Part shown: piece by piece, positions 10,325-19,541 of the stretch
How the letters are laid out: every line of letters begins with the position of its first letter
Numbering within the stretch: position 1 is the stretch's first letter
Assembly: GCF_000235365.1 (NCBI RefSeq)
Contig: NC_016453.1
Coordinates: 744,001-808,000 of the forward strand
From: Eremothecium cymbalariae DBVPG#7215
Taxonomy: Eukaryota > Ascomycota > Saccharomycetes > Saccharomycetales > Saccharomycetaceae
DNA length: 64,000 nt
Direction of reading: 5' to 3'
Position numbers and translations under genes: made by a program
The notes under the pieces: model-generated
Told to the model about the DNA's origin: nothing
What the model saw: the letters and a program-made list of their open reading frames with translations, nothing else
Databases searched by the model: none

Positions 10325-11362
10325 CTATAGAATGGCAGGAAGCTTGAACAACCTAAAAGGATACTCAGCATTCTTTAGTTTAAAAACCGCTACTAGCGCA
10401 GCAAATAGAATATAGATGATCAACAGAAAACAAATTGAGCCTATAAACTGGACAACGTTTTCAGTACCATTTTTATGTCTTTGATAGTAGTCCTTGAGCT
10501 TAGGTAGACCCAATGTTAGTAGCATAAAAGTAGACGTGAGGGCACCATAAATGAAAGACATGATCTGAGTTTCAACACCAAACTGGAATTGTTGCTGTCT
10601 TAGTGCAATATATTGAACCTGAGATCTATCCGGCGTTAACCCAAGGTAAGGTGTATCCCTGATCTTATTGAACATAGTTCCTGTGATCAAGGCAATAATA
10701 AAAGAAACACAGGTGATACCCCAAAGTGGTCTGTAGGTAAGGATACTGAGAACGAAAGGTCTATACTTTCTGACAATGAAGGCAATCATCCCAGAAACAA
10801 ATATAGTGGTTATAATAGACCCCCAATTGATAGGTTCTATAAAAATATAGTCTTCAAATCCAGTGTACTCCTTCAGTGTTGAAACCAAAGGCTGTACGCG
10901 AGCATTACCACTTTGAGACGGAATTCCAAGTTGCTCATAAGAGTCTACATCCCCATTTGGCGTAAATAGGAATAACCGTGGCACATTATTCACACTGAAA
11001 TATGTAAAAACTTGGTTGGTATTGTCCATAAAATCAGCTTTTGCAAAGTACAACCCATGTTCCTTAGTTTCACCTCCTAAGCCATCTGAATGCCCGTTTA
11101 TCCATGACCGTGCTAAAGTCGAGTAATCAGGTCCAAACTCCACACATAAATTACAATCGATCTGGGGATTAGTAGCAGTCAACAAAACAACTATGTGTGA
11201 ACTTCTAGGGCTTGATAGAATCTGTTTAAAATTACCATTGTTTAACTGGATTATCCCACCATCTTTAGCAGACAACTTAGCCAACTTCGCATTGCTTATT
11301 GCATTTATAACAGTCGCCGTTAAAACCAATAACTGCAACAATAATTCACCCACAAGCTTCAT
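10325..11362 (-). CDS. OST3: Oligosaccharyltransferase thioredoxin-like subunit Ost3/Ost6
   Basis: A 345-residue ER membrane protein (S. cerevisiae Ost3 350, Ost6 332). It has an N-terminal signal peptide (LLLQLLVLTATVINA). A lumenal thioredoxin-like domain carries the redox motif CNLC at residues 70-73, and four C-terminal membrane spans begin near residue 180. In the oligosaccharyltransferase complex this subunit holds acceptor proteins through mixed disulfides to aid N-glycosylation. I prefer OST3 to OST6 because S. cerevisiae OST3 (YOR085W) lies next to and convergent with TCB1 (YOR086C). The tricalbin/OST3 pair here has the same relative orientation, with SNN1 between them. Divergent from MKT1. 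Confidence 0.85.
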   Translation of the reverse strand: MKLVGELLLQLLVLTATVINAISNAKLAKLSAKDGGIIQLNNGNFKQILSSPRSSHIVVLLTATNPQIDCNLCVEFGPDYSTLARSWINGHSDGLGGETKEHGLYFAKADFMDNTNQVFTYFSVNNVPRLFLFTPNGDVDSYEQLGIPSQSGNARVQPLVSTLKEYTGFEDYIFIEPINWGSIITTIFVSGMIAFIVRKYRPFVLSILTYRPLWGITCVSFIIALITGTMFNKIRDTPYLGLTPDRSQVQYIALRQQQFQFGVETQIMSFIYGALTSTFMLLTLGLPKLKDYYQRHKNGTENVVQFIGSICFLLIIYILFAALVAVFKLKNAEYPFRLFKLPAIL

Positions 11363-11848
11363 TGCACTATTGTTGCGGCGGTCCCTTCAACTTTTAGATA
11401 TATAGGTGGTGATCTTTGATAGGACATGTTGGCATTTTTTTAGATCATTTCACTCGAAATCTAAAGTCAAAATCTTAATTGCATGTCATACAGAGGATAG
11501 TACATAGAGAACAACTAGTGACCTGTTGATATCTAGTCCTGGTGCTAGTCATTCACCATTTGCTTGTAATTTAATCGATTTTACAAACTTTATAGTCTAG
11601 ATTGATCGTCACGTGATTACACCCATACATTGCATACATTACTTTCCCGGTGGCAAATGTTCAACTTTTTAAGCTTTTTAATTTAAGATTGTTTGAAAAC
11701 ATGGAGGTGAACTTAATCTGATGAAGAGGAATAGACATACTCCTTCCTGGTTTTACGGTATAAAGACGATCTATTTCTTACACTAGGACGTTCAATTAAG
11801 ACCCTTAGATAGGTTTCACGTCGATTGTTGCTTTTTAGACACTATTTA
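11363..11848. promoter_or_regulatory. Divergent promoter OST3/MKT1 with TCACGTGA site
   Basis: A 486-bp divergent promoter. A TCACGTGA octamer at 11609-11616 is the palindromic E-box bound by Cbf1-type bHLH factors. No other element is recognised. Confidence 0.5.
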
Positions 11849-14161
11849 ATGCCGATCAAGTCATTAGAATCCTACCTCTTCGAACGGTCACTTGTTGGCT
11901 CCGCTCCAATTGAATCCTTGAATGCTATTACGCTGGGTATTGATGTGGACCATTATGTTTCAAGGTTGTTAACCAACAAGCGCGAACAGTACTTGGATGC
12001 TATCGGAGGTATTCCAAGTAGTTTAAAGATGTATATCGAATCTGACTTGCAAATTTTCCAGGAAAACAACGTTGTACCGGTCTTCATTTTCTCAGGATCT
12101 CCAGTTTCAAATCAGTTACAGTATCAATCTTACAAGACTTCTGGTGACGGCGCATCAGGGATGAATCAGACTCCATCGGGACAGAAAAATGCTTATGAAA
12201 TTGTAGTTGCACAAAGAAATAAAGCGTGGGCCCACTGGATTAATTTAATGAATAACAATAAGTCGACTTATATCGATCAGCCTTTATCCCCTGGTGAATC
12301 TTTCAGGCATAACTTTGCATTAAATTCCAAGAGGTTCCAGGCCGATCTAATTAAATATTTTATCTCAAAAGACATTGATTTTATGGTGGCGCCATATTGT
12401 TCCTGGATTCAACTATCATACCTGTTAGCTGAGAGCTGTGTTGATGCCATATATGGGCCTACTGATTTGCTAATGGTTGAGGCTGTTCCCAAGTTTATCC
12501 TAGGTATGGAATTTCCTAACAAAGAATTTAGGTTTATTGACCGGAGCCGGATCTTGAATGAGTTTAAGTTGAACTTTGAGGATTTCCTTGACATCTGCAT
12601 GGCCGTAGGCAATGAACTACAGCCTTACACTTTACCTCCTTTACAGGTTTATCCTCAGCAGCAAGCATTCGAAATAGCACAAGATATGAGCGTGAACGGT
12701 GGAACCAATTTTCACACTTACTTGCTTACAAACCCAGTACAAGTTGATGCTGCGAAGTGGTTAACTCTGTATCAAAAGGGTGTAGCTGCTTTGAAATATA
12801 TGCCAGTGTTGAAAACAAACGGTAGGGTAGAAATATTTGGTTACGATGAAATAGCGTTGAACAATAAAGACAATCAAGAAAAGGCTGAGATCCCGAATGA
12901 TATTCATGATTTCATTCAGCAGCGCCTACCACATGAGTATAACTTCTACAGGTCAATTGGCTTGGTTAGCAGCAAGTTGCTAGATCTCATATCCACAGGT
13001 ATATATGCCGAGTATCCTCCGCTGGATGGGGGGTCTTCAGATTCATACAGAAATTTGGTTAAAAAATCCGTTGACGAATTTAAAAATAAAGAAATAAACT
13101 TATTGACACAACCAATCAATAGATATTATCAGATAAAGCCAATTAAGCATGTTAAGTGGTTTAGTTCTGGTGATGATGTCACCTTATTAAATCGAGTAAC
13201 ACCATCGATATATGATAGAATCAAGTCTATCTACGTCCGAACCAATGATAAAGCAAAACCTTTTTCTATTCCCGAATTTGTTCGGGTGCTTTCTAAATCG
13301 AAAGACTTAACTCAAGATTTTACGGTAGAATCAAAGAAACCAGTTCAGGTTATCGGTAAATTAACAGTTCCTTTTGATTTGTTGGCTACAAATTTCCTAC
13401 GATTTCTTTATCTATTGGGCTTTTTTGAGCATGATAATGGTCTCCAACCAACCCCTTACGGCAAAGTTTTATTAAAGTTTGGTGAGCTTGGTATCAACGA
13501 AAGTTTTTATGAAATGTATTTAGTGCTGTTGATGTTCTTCAAAATTGATGTATTGAAATTGAGCGAAGAAACACGTCCACCAACACAGTCTGCCCTCTCT
13601 CAAGCCACTCTACGCTCATATCCAAAAGAATCTCTATGCATTCTTGCATTAACGCGTGTGTTAACCCTATTTCAGCTGAATCAGAAGCCTTCTAAATACT
13701 ATGGTCCAATAGATAAAAAGACTCTAATCTTTAGAGAGTATCTGGATTATATCAAGCAAAACATGTCCGAATTATTTGAAGCTGTTCTAGTTAGCTCTTT
13801 AGCCACTTCGGAATTCGACAGATTATCTCTGGATAACTCGGGATGGCAGCATAAAATCGTCAATCACATCCCATTCAAACTGTCCACACCTAATACCGTA
13901 ATGGCTATGATCTGGGAGTTTTATTTACAGAAATGGCTTCATAATGGTCAGGATAAACAAGATGCCCTGGCATTAGTTGCCAATGCCTTCTCCACTCACA
14001 AGTATGTTACAAACTTGGCAGAAGAGCTTGAAAGAGCTTCAAACTATTTAAAAGATGTTGGTGTAATTTTCGGAAGTATGAAGGACTTGAAATTAATTAA
14101 TGATGCTGATTTTGAGCTCTTCAACGACGCACTTAAGTTTTCAAATAAAGCAATGAAATGA
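11849..14161 (+). CDS. MKT1: Post-transcriptional regulator Mkt1
   Basis: A 770-residue homolog of Mkt1 (YNL085W, 830 residues), an XPG-like nuclease-fold protein. In S. cerevisiae it binds Pbp1 and controls translation and stability of particular mRNAs, including HO and nuclear mRNAs for mitochondrial proteins. The ATG at 11849 gives MPIKSLESYLFERSLVG, matching the family N-terminus MAIKSLESFLFERGLVG. An in-frame TTG eight codons earlier is not used. The stretch DVDHYVSRLLTNKREQYLDA is near-identical. The product is shorter than the S. cerevisiae protein mainly because a Ser/Thr/Asn-rich insertion near residue 105 is reduced to about 20 residues. Confidence 0.93.
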   Translation: MPIKSLESYLFERSLVGSAPIESLNAITLGIDVDHYVSRLLTNKREQYLDAIGGIPSSLKMYIESDLQIFQENNVVPVFIFSGSPVSNQLQYQSYKTSGDGASGMNQTPSGQKNAYEIVVAQRNKAWAHWINLMNNNKSTYIDQPLSPGESFRHNFALNSKRFQADLIKYFISKDIDFMVAPYCSWIQLSYLLAESCVDAIYGPTDLLMVEAVPKFILGMEFPNKEFRFIDRSRILNEFKLNFEDFLDICMAVGNELQPYTLPPLQVYPQQQAFEIAQDMSVNGGTNFHTYLLTNPVQVDAAKWLTLYQKGVAALKYMPVLKTNGRVEIFGYDEIALNNKDNQEKAEIPNDIHDFIQQRLPHEYNFYRSIGLVSSKLLDLISTGIYAEYPPLDGGSSDSYRNLVKKSVDEFKNKEINLLTQPINRYYQIKPIKHVKWFSSGDDVTLLNRVTPSIYDRIKSIYVRTNDKAKPFSIPEFVRVLSKSKDLTQDFTVESKKPVQVIGKLTVPFDLLATNFLRFLYLLGFFEHDNGLQPTPYGKVLLKFGELGINESFYEMYLVLLMFFKIDVLKLSEETRPPTQSALSQATLRSYPKESLCILALTRVLTLFQLNQKPSKYYGPIDKKTLIFREYLDYIKQNMSELFEAVLVSSLATSEFDRLSLDNSGWQHKIVNHIPFKLSTPNTVMAMIWEFYLQKWLHNGQDKQDALALVANAFSTHKYVTNLAEELERASNYLKDVGVIFGSMKDLKLINDADFELFNDALKFSNKAMK

Positions 14162-14614
14162 CGGAAGATAAATGTTAATCATTATGACCAGTCTCATTTT
14201 TTGTTTGTATCTTATTCATAGACTTTATAAAAAGATTGAGTAAAAATGATTAGTGCATTTATGATCTGTGCAAATTTCCGTTTCATAAAAGTATATTGCG
14301 AATTGAAATGTTTCATTCATTTTCGAAATTCACTCTATGGGATCTTACCACAATTTAGGTCTAAAAAAAACCTAGGTGTAATACCGAACCAATACATTAA
14401 TATATTATGCTAATCACAGATTGGACGACCATATTAGTAATATATTCAGCCTTGAAGAAAGACCTAGCAACCTTCCTAAGGCGTTGGATCTGCATACTAC
14501 TCATCTTGATTTGTGTTCTTACCATAGCACGGATCACATTTTGTTATAAATCACGCGATCAAAAGCGTATATAAGTACCAGCTAATTGAGTAAATAAGGC
14601 GTGCAAGTTTTCAA
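14162..14614. other. Intergenic, MKT1 to tRNA-Thr
   Basis: An AT-rich spacer of about 450 bp. No open frame or transposon end was recognised, although tRNA flanks are common Ty insertion sites. Confidence 0.4.
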
Positions 14615-14687
14615 GCTTCTATGGCCAAGTTGGTAAGGCGCCACACTAGTAATGTGGAGATCATCAGTTCGACTCTGGTTGGAAGCA
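14615..14687 (+). tRNA. tRNA-Thr (anticodon AGU)
   Basis: A complete 73-nt tRNA. The acceptor stem GCTTCTA pairs with TGGAAGC, with one T-G wobble, and A is the discriminator. It has a D-arm with GGCCAAGTTGGTAAGGC, an anticodon loop CTAGTAA with anticodon AGT, and a T-arm with AGTTCGACTCTGG. A T-run (TTTTTT from 14688) directly after the gene is a Pol III terminator. There is no intron. It closely matches the yeast tRNA-Thr(AGU). Confidence 0.96.
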
Positions 14688-14999
14688 TTTTTTGCAACAC
14701 TTCCCAATTTACACAACCAAAAAAGTATTTTAGGGACTATTTTGTATGCTAGTAGTCAGCACGTTCATAGAGCATAATCCCACACTCTAAATGATACAAT
14801 TGATCTTTTGATCACCAATTGGAGGGGCTGTTGATGTAGTTCTTCGTCTTTTGATCTGATTTCTTCAAATATCTGGTTTCTTCGGTGGCGAAAAAAAAGC
14901 TGAACATTTTAAGACTTAAAAAATCACCAAAATTTTAATTTGGAGAGCATTAGATGTTCATAAAATCTCAAGTTAAAGAGGATTATTGGGTTACTTGAT
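14688..14999. other. CCT2 promoter region
   Basis: A T-run terminator for the tRNA is followed by the 5' flank of CCT2, with A-rich tracts near 14892. No further site is recognised. Confidence 0.4.
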
Positions 15000-16574
15000 A
15001 TGAGTGTTCAAATATTTGGTGATCAAGTTACCGAAGAAAGAGCTGAAAATGCTCGTATGTCAGCATTTGTTGGTGCAATTGCGGTTGGGGATTTAGTTAA
15101 AACGACCTTAGGACCAAAAGGTATGGATAAGTTGTTGCAAAGTGCATCTAATGATTCCTCTTTGGTGACCAACGATGGTGCAACCATTTTGAAATCCATT
15201 CCATTAGATAACCCTGCAGCCAAGGTTTTGGTTAATATCAGTAAAGTACAAGATGATGAAGTCGGTGATGGTACTACTAGTGTTACCGTTTTAAGTGCAG
15301 AGTTGTTGAGGGAAGCCGAGAAGTTGATTGATCAGAAAATTCATCCTCAAACTATTATTGAAGGCTATAGAATTGCATGTGTTGCTTCTTTGGGCGCGTT
15401 GGAGAGAGCCGCTGTGGACAACTCCAAAGATCATGCAAAGTTTTATGAGGATTTGTTAAATATTGCGAAGACCACTTTATCCTCAAAGATTTTGTCACAG
15501 GATAAGGACCATTTTTCAAAATTGGCAGCGGATGCAATTTTAAGGTTAAACGGTTCAACAAACTTGGAACATATTCAGATTATTAAAATTATTGGTGGCA
15601 ATCTATCTGACTCGTTTTTGGATGGGGGGTTTATCTTGCCAAAGAGATTTGGCAACAACCAAGCAAAGAGTGTGAAGAACGCCAAGATTCTTATTGCGAA
15701 CACCTCTTTGGATACCGATAAAGTGAAGATTTTTGGTGCGAAATTCAAAGTTGATTCCACGTCTAAGTTAGCCCGACTAGAAAAGGCAGAGCGTGAAAAA
15801 ATGAAAAGCAAAATTGATAGGATTGCAAAGTTTGGTATTAACATATTTATTAACAGACAGCTTATCTATGATTACCCAGAGCAGTTATTCACGGATATGG
15901 AAATCAATTCCATCGAGCATGCTGATTTTGAGGGTGTTGAAAGGCTAGCGTTAGTAACTGGTGGTGAAGTAGTATCTACATTCAACAACCCAGAGAAATG
16001 TAGATTAGGTGAGTGTGATCTGGTCGAGGAGGTTATGATTGGAGAGGAAGTATTCACCAAGTTTACTGGTTGCAAGGTGAGCAATGCGTGCACAATCGTT
16101 TTAAGAGGGGCTACCCTACAGGTCTTAGATGAGGCTGAGAGATCACTGCATGATGCTTTGTCCGTACTATCCCAAACCACCAAGGAAACTAGAACTGTCC
16201 TAGGTGGTGGATGTGCAGAAATGGTTATGTCAAAGGCAGTTGATACAACTGCTCAAAATGTCGAAGGCAAGAAATCGCTTGCGGTAGAAGCTTTTGCGAG
16301 AGCATTGAGACAGCTACCTACAATTTTGGCTGATAATGCCGGTCTCGACAGCAGTGAATTGATCTCCAAGCTAAGAGCCTCAATCTACAATGGCATGACC
16401 ACTAGTGGATTGGATCTAAATAATGGAAAAATTGCTGATATGAGAGAATTGGGTGTTGTAGAAAGCTACAAATTGAAGAGAGCTGTTGTGAGCTCTGCAA
16501 CTGAGGCAGCAGAAGTTCTACTTAGAGTAGATAATATTATCCGTGCAAAGCCAAGAACTGCAAACAGGGGTTAA
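15000..16574 (+). CDS. CCT2: Chaperonin CCT/TRiC subunit beta
   Basis: A 524-residue subunit of the cytosolic chaperonin TRiC, which folds actin and tubulin. It is near-identical over long runs to S. cerevisiae Cct2 (YIL142W, 527 residues): [19 protein letters not shown] at the start and [14 protein letters not shown] shortly after. Group II chaperonin signatures include [10 protein letters not shown] (about residues 37-46), the nucleotide-binding [10 protein letters not shown] (about 88-97), and [10 protein letters not shown] in the equatorial return. The C-terminus is PRTANRG. Upstream of END3 in convergent orientation. Confidence 0.97.
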   Translation: MSVQIFGDQVTEERAENARMSAFVGAIAVGDLVKTTLGPKGMDKLLQSASNDSSLVTNDGATILKSIPLDNPAAKVLVNISKVQDDEVGDGTTSVTVLSAELLREAEKLIDQKIHPQTIIEGYRIACVASLGALERAAVDNSKDHAKFYEDLLNIAKTTLSSKILSQDKDHFSKLAADAILRLNGSTNLEHIQIIKIIGGNLSDSFLDGGFILPKRFGNNQAKSVKNAKILIANTSLDTDKVKIFGAKFKVDSTSKLARLEKAEREKMKSKIDRIAKFGINIFINRQLIYDYPEQLFTDMEINSIEHADFEGVERLALVTGGEVVSTFNNPEKCRLGECDLVEEVMIGEEVFTKFTGCKVSNACTIVLRGATLQVLDEAERSLHDALSVLSQTTKETRTVLGGGCAEMVMSKAVDTTAQNVEGKKSLAVEAFARALRQLPTILADNAGLDSSELISKLRASIYNGMTTSGLDLNNGKIADMRELGVVESYKLKRAVVSSATEAAEVLLRVDNIIRAKPRTANRG

Positions 16575-16737
16575 TTTGGACAGCAATTCTTATAGTTTTG
16601 CCAGATAGATAAGTATTCAATAACAGTATATTATCATTAAACTGAGACTTTATTTCTCTTAATATTATACAATGCTGAGTAGATAAAATATAACAAGAAC
16701 TCGGGCGTAAAAAAAAATAAAAGCTATCAGATGCAAT

Positions 16738-17871
16738 TCATTTCAACGACTGAATCTCTTGTTGTAAGTTATGCAATTCACCCCTTTTACTGGATAGGTA
16801 TTGCTCTAATATTTGAACTTGCCCTTCAAGACTATCAATATCATCGATTAGTCCCAGAACGCCTATAGAAGATTGAGAAGTAGTAGAATTGGAAAGTTGA
16901 TTCTGCTTATAAGTCAACAAACCTTGAAACTGTTGTTCTAAAGTTTTGGGCCCGGAAGAGCATGGCACAGACTGTTCTCTGTTTAAACTAGCCAATTCAG
17001 TCTCCAAATTTGCAAGTTCTCGCTGAAGCCTTACCAATTCCCAATCTGTGCCTTTAGTAGCAGAGAAATCAGTACCTGCCATTTTACGCCTACCGTTGTC
17101 CGTAACACCTTTGTTTCCAGAACTAGACACATACGTAGAACCCTTCCTGACAGTTCCTTGTGCGCCCCCTGATATATCAGTAGAGACACGCTCCTTAGAA
17201 AACACCTCCTTCAACGCAGATGGCACGCTGCTTGGAATTTTTATGCCTAAATCATTCCGTTGCTTCAAAATATGCAAAACATAAAACACAGGATCCCTGT
17301 CTATGGTCGAAAAATTCTTTGGATTAACCAACCTCCACACCTGCTCTATTTCAGACGAGTTTATATTCATGAAGTTCGCCGCTGCCACCCCAGCAAGCGA
17401 TGGGAAAGACACTGAACCATCGGTGCTTGTCTGACATTGTTGATAAATACTTTCATACAAAGTCTTATTTTCTAGAGAAATATACCACTCTACTTCAGGT
17501 GGTGGCGCTGAGTTATCTGTAGAGGCCTCTAGCGTTGCATCACTTCCATACCTCGCACTGCCCCTTTGTTTCACCAATTCTATTTTGGAACCAGGAACCA
17601 ACCAGTCTGGCAGCTGTTCCGGAACAGCATTTATATTCCGATTCACCATATCAAAAATCAACCTCATACAAATCACAAATTCCTCAAAATCCAAATTATC
17701 ATCATCATCAATATCAGCTAAAAACCATATTTGACTTAACACAGATGAATCCAACTTTGAATTGTGTAAGATGGGCAGTACTTGGTTGTGTGTCACTTTG
17801 TTATCCACAGGAGCCAACCCTGAAAAAATTTGCCAATATTTCTTAATTTCAAACTGTTCTAACTTAGGCAT
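16738..17871 (-). CDS. END3: EH-domain endocytosis protein End3
   Basis: A 377-residue homolog of End3 (YNL084C, 349 residues), part of the Pan1-Sla1-End3 coat complex at cortical actin patches. It is needed for clathrin-mediated endocytosis and actin organisation. The N-terminal EH domain (about residues 5-100) carries the EF-like loop DIDDDDNLDFEEF. A second, degenerate EH domain follows (about 125-215). A C-terminal coiled coil (about 285-377) is rich in Leu, Glu and Gln (ELANLETELASLNRE). The ATG at 17871 gives MPKLEQFEIKKYW, as in the family. A C9 run lies 24 bp upstream. Confidence 0.94.
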   Translation of the reverse strand: MPKLEQFEIKKYWQIFSGLAPVDNKVTHNQVLPILHNSKLDSSVLSQIWFLADIDDDDNLDFEEFVICMRLIFDMVNRNINAVPEQLPDWLVPGSKIELVKQRGSARYGSDATLEASTDNSAPPPEVEWYISLENKTLYESIYQQCQTSTDGSVSFPSLAGVAAANFMNINSSEIEQVWRLVNPKNFSTIDRDPVFYVLHILKQRNDLGIKIPSSVPSALKEVFSKERVSTDISGGAQGTVRKGSTYVSSSGNKGVTDNGRRKMAGTDFSATKGTDWELVRLQRELANLETELASLNREQSVPCSSGPKTLEQQFQGLLTYKQNQLSNSTTSQSSIGVLGLIDDIDSLEGQVQILEQYLSSKRGELHNLQQEIQSLK

Positions 17872-19541
17872 CTTATTGATAAGCTGCTACTTTACCCCCC
17901 CCCTTGGACTTGGATATTATCTAGCTCAAAGAAATTGGTTCTTTTAATATAATCTGTTTAATCAACATTTTGATAACCAGACAATTTTTCAGATTTCTAA
18001 AAAAGGGGGTGTGGAACAAATGCACGGACGATCTTCGGTTACCCTGATTTCGAATAACAACGCTGGAAAGCAGGATTGGCATGATGGACCTCTCGACGAC
18101 TATCGAACGTGCTTTGTCGATGCGTGGCGGCAAGATATGATGATCTGGGCAGGGTTACTGCTGATCGCTAGGGTGTCTCTAGGCCATTTAGCCGTTCTAG
18201 ACTTGGAGGATCCTTTTATCACCACTAAGGTGCCCGCTAATCGTTTAAGCAGAGTACAACATTCTCGCCAACTTCAGGCACGTGCGAACCACGTGACCGA
18301 CGGATTTCTCGAGAAATCCGTCGGTCACGACGTTGAACAATAGGGATGCGTCAATTTTTAGCTCACAAAAAGGAGCTTACAAACATTGCCCAATATTACT
18401 CAAAAGATTTCCCGCAACATCGCCAGCCTAATGCAGTACTCACGTTAAGGTATTTAAGGTATCACCAAGTGACTTATGATTTTAGGGCCAGTGGAGCATA
18501 GTTCTAGAGCGACGTATATTTCTTAATAATAGCAACTGTGAACGGTCTATGTTGCTTGTTACAATAGTAATACGGTCTCTGACTGTTGTACCCCTGCTAC
18601 ATGGGCAATAAAAGTAATGCAGAACAATCGAGTCAGAATTGCCTGGTTACTGGCAAAGAACCTATCGGCAAACTTTTTATTCAATTACATATGTGCTAGT
18701 TTCACATAGTTTCCAGGGCACAATATTTACCATATCTAGATCCCCAGGAAATTGGCTGTATACTTATGAAATAGAAATGGACAATAAGAAACTTTGTTTC
18801 CTACCTTGGTACATGTAGGCAGTGATGCAAAGACAAAAAAAGAAACTAGGCACAAAGAGAGGCATCCAAGTAACATGCCATTTAATCACTGATCTCCTGT
18901 CGCACTGGTTTCTTTCCTTTTTACTTCCCACCTTTATGTACAGTTACGCTTTCTATAAATACGTTGACGTTGCATCTTGCAGGTAGATTTCCCTTTCAAG
19001 AAGGACGCGTCACCAAATGATGAAGAGATGCAGAGCCCAGCTTTTTAGGTAACAAGAATTTCGCGATTATCCTGAATCCTTGTTCAAAGAGATGGATGCT
19101 GCATATATCTCTCTCTGGATACTCGCGAATGGGAAAGTTGTTCCGCAGGCTGCATTGCCTAAATGGGGTGCCCCGTGCTTTGCAGTACATATTATTCTAG
19201 CATGAAAGATCCAAGGACTAGCAGATAAACTGTCCACATCGAGCGATTTGTTTGTTCGATGCAAGAATTTATATATGTGTTGACTTTATAAACAGCTCGT
19301 TTTACAGCCGGGCTTCAAAGCTGTTGAAATGTTGTGATTGAAATACTGTTAAGACGTCCTTGCTTGTATAATCCAGTTCGCTTCACCTGCCACTTTGCAA
19401 GCTGCTTGCCAATAACTCACCAACATTCGCTAACTAACCGTTTTATTGCTTAATAAGATTATCCTAAGCCACATATACCAGGAGAGAATTTTGTATTTGC
19501 TAATCTAAGATTTTAAGTTTTTTTTTTTTGCCAACCCAGCT
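17872..19541. other. Long divergent intergenic END3/AXL2
   Basis: This 1.67-kb region separates divergent END3 and AXL2. It holds a C9 run at 17895-17903 and a 38-nt perfect palindrome (separate entry). Short open frames, such as one of 110 codons at 18011-18343 opening with GTG, have no recognisable features. A T10 tract at 19520-19529 lies just upstream of AXL2. The length suits a cell-cycle regulated AXL2 promoter, but I could not identify a specific factor site. Confidence 0.45.
18292..18329. repeat. Perfect 38-nt palindrome (19-bp arms, no loop)
   Basis: The left arm 18292-18310 (CGTGACCGACGGATTTCTC) is the exact reverse complement of 18311-18329, centred on CTC|GAG. The match stops sharply at both outer ends. 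It lies between END3 and AXL2. Confidence 0.97.

Noticed and set aside
465..14687. Ty or solo LTR elements near the two tRNA genes
   Set aside because: I looked for TG...CA ends and primer-binding-like sequence in the flanks and found nothing convincing.
18011..18343. 110-codon plus-strand open frame between END3 and AXL2
   Set aside because: It opens with GTG, runs through the perfect palindrome, and shows no domain or composition typical of the neighbouring genes.
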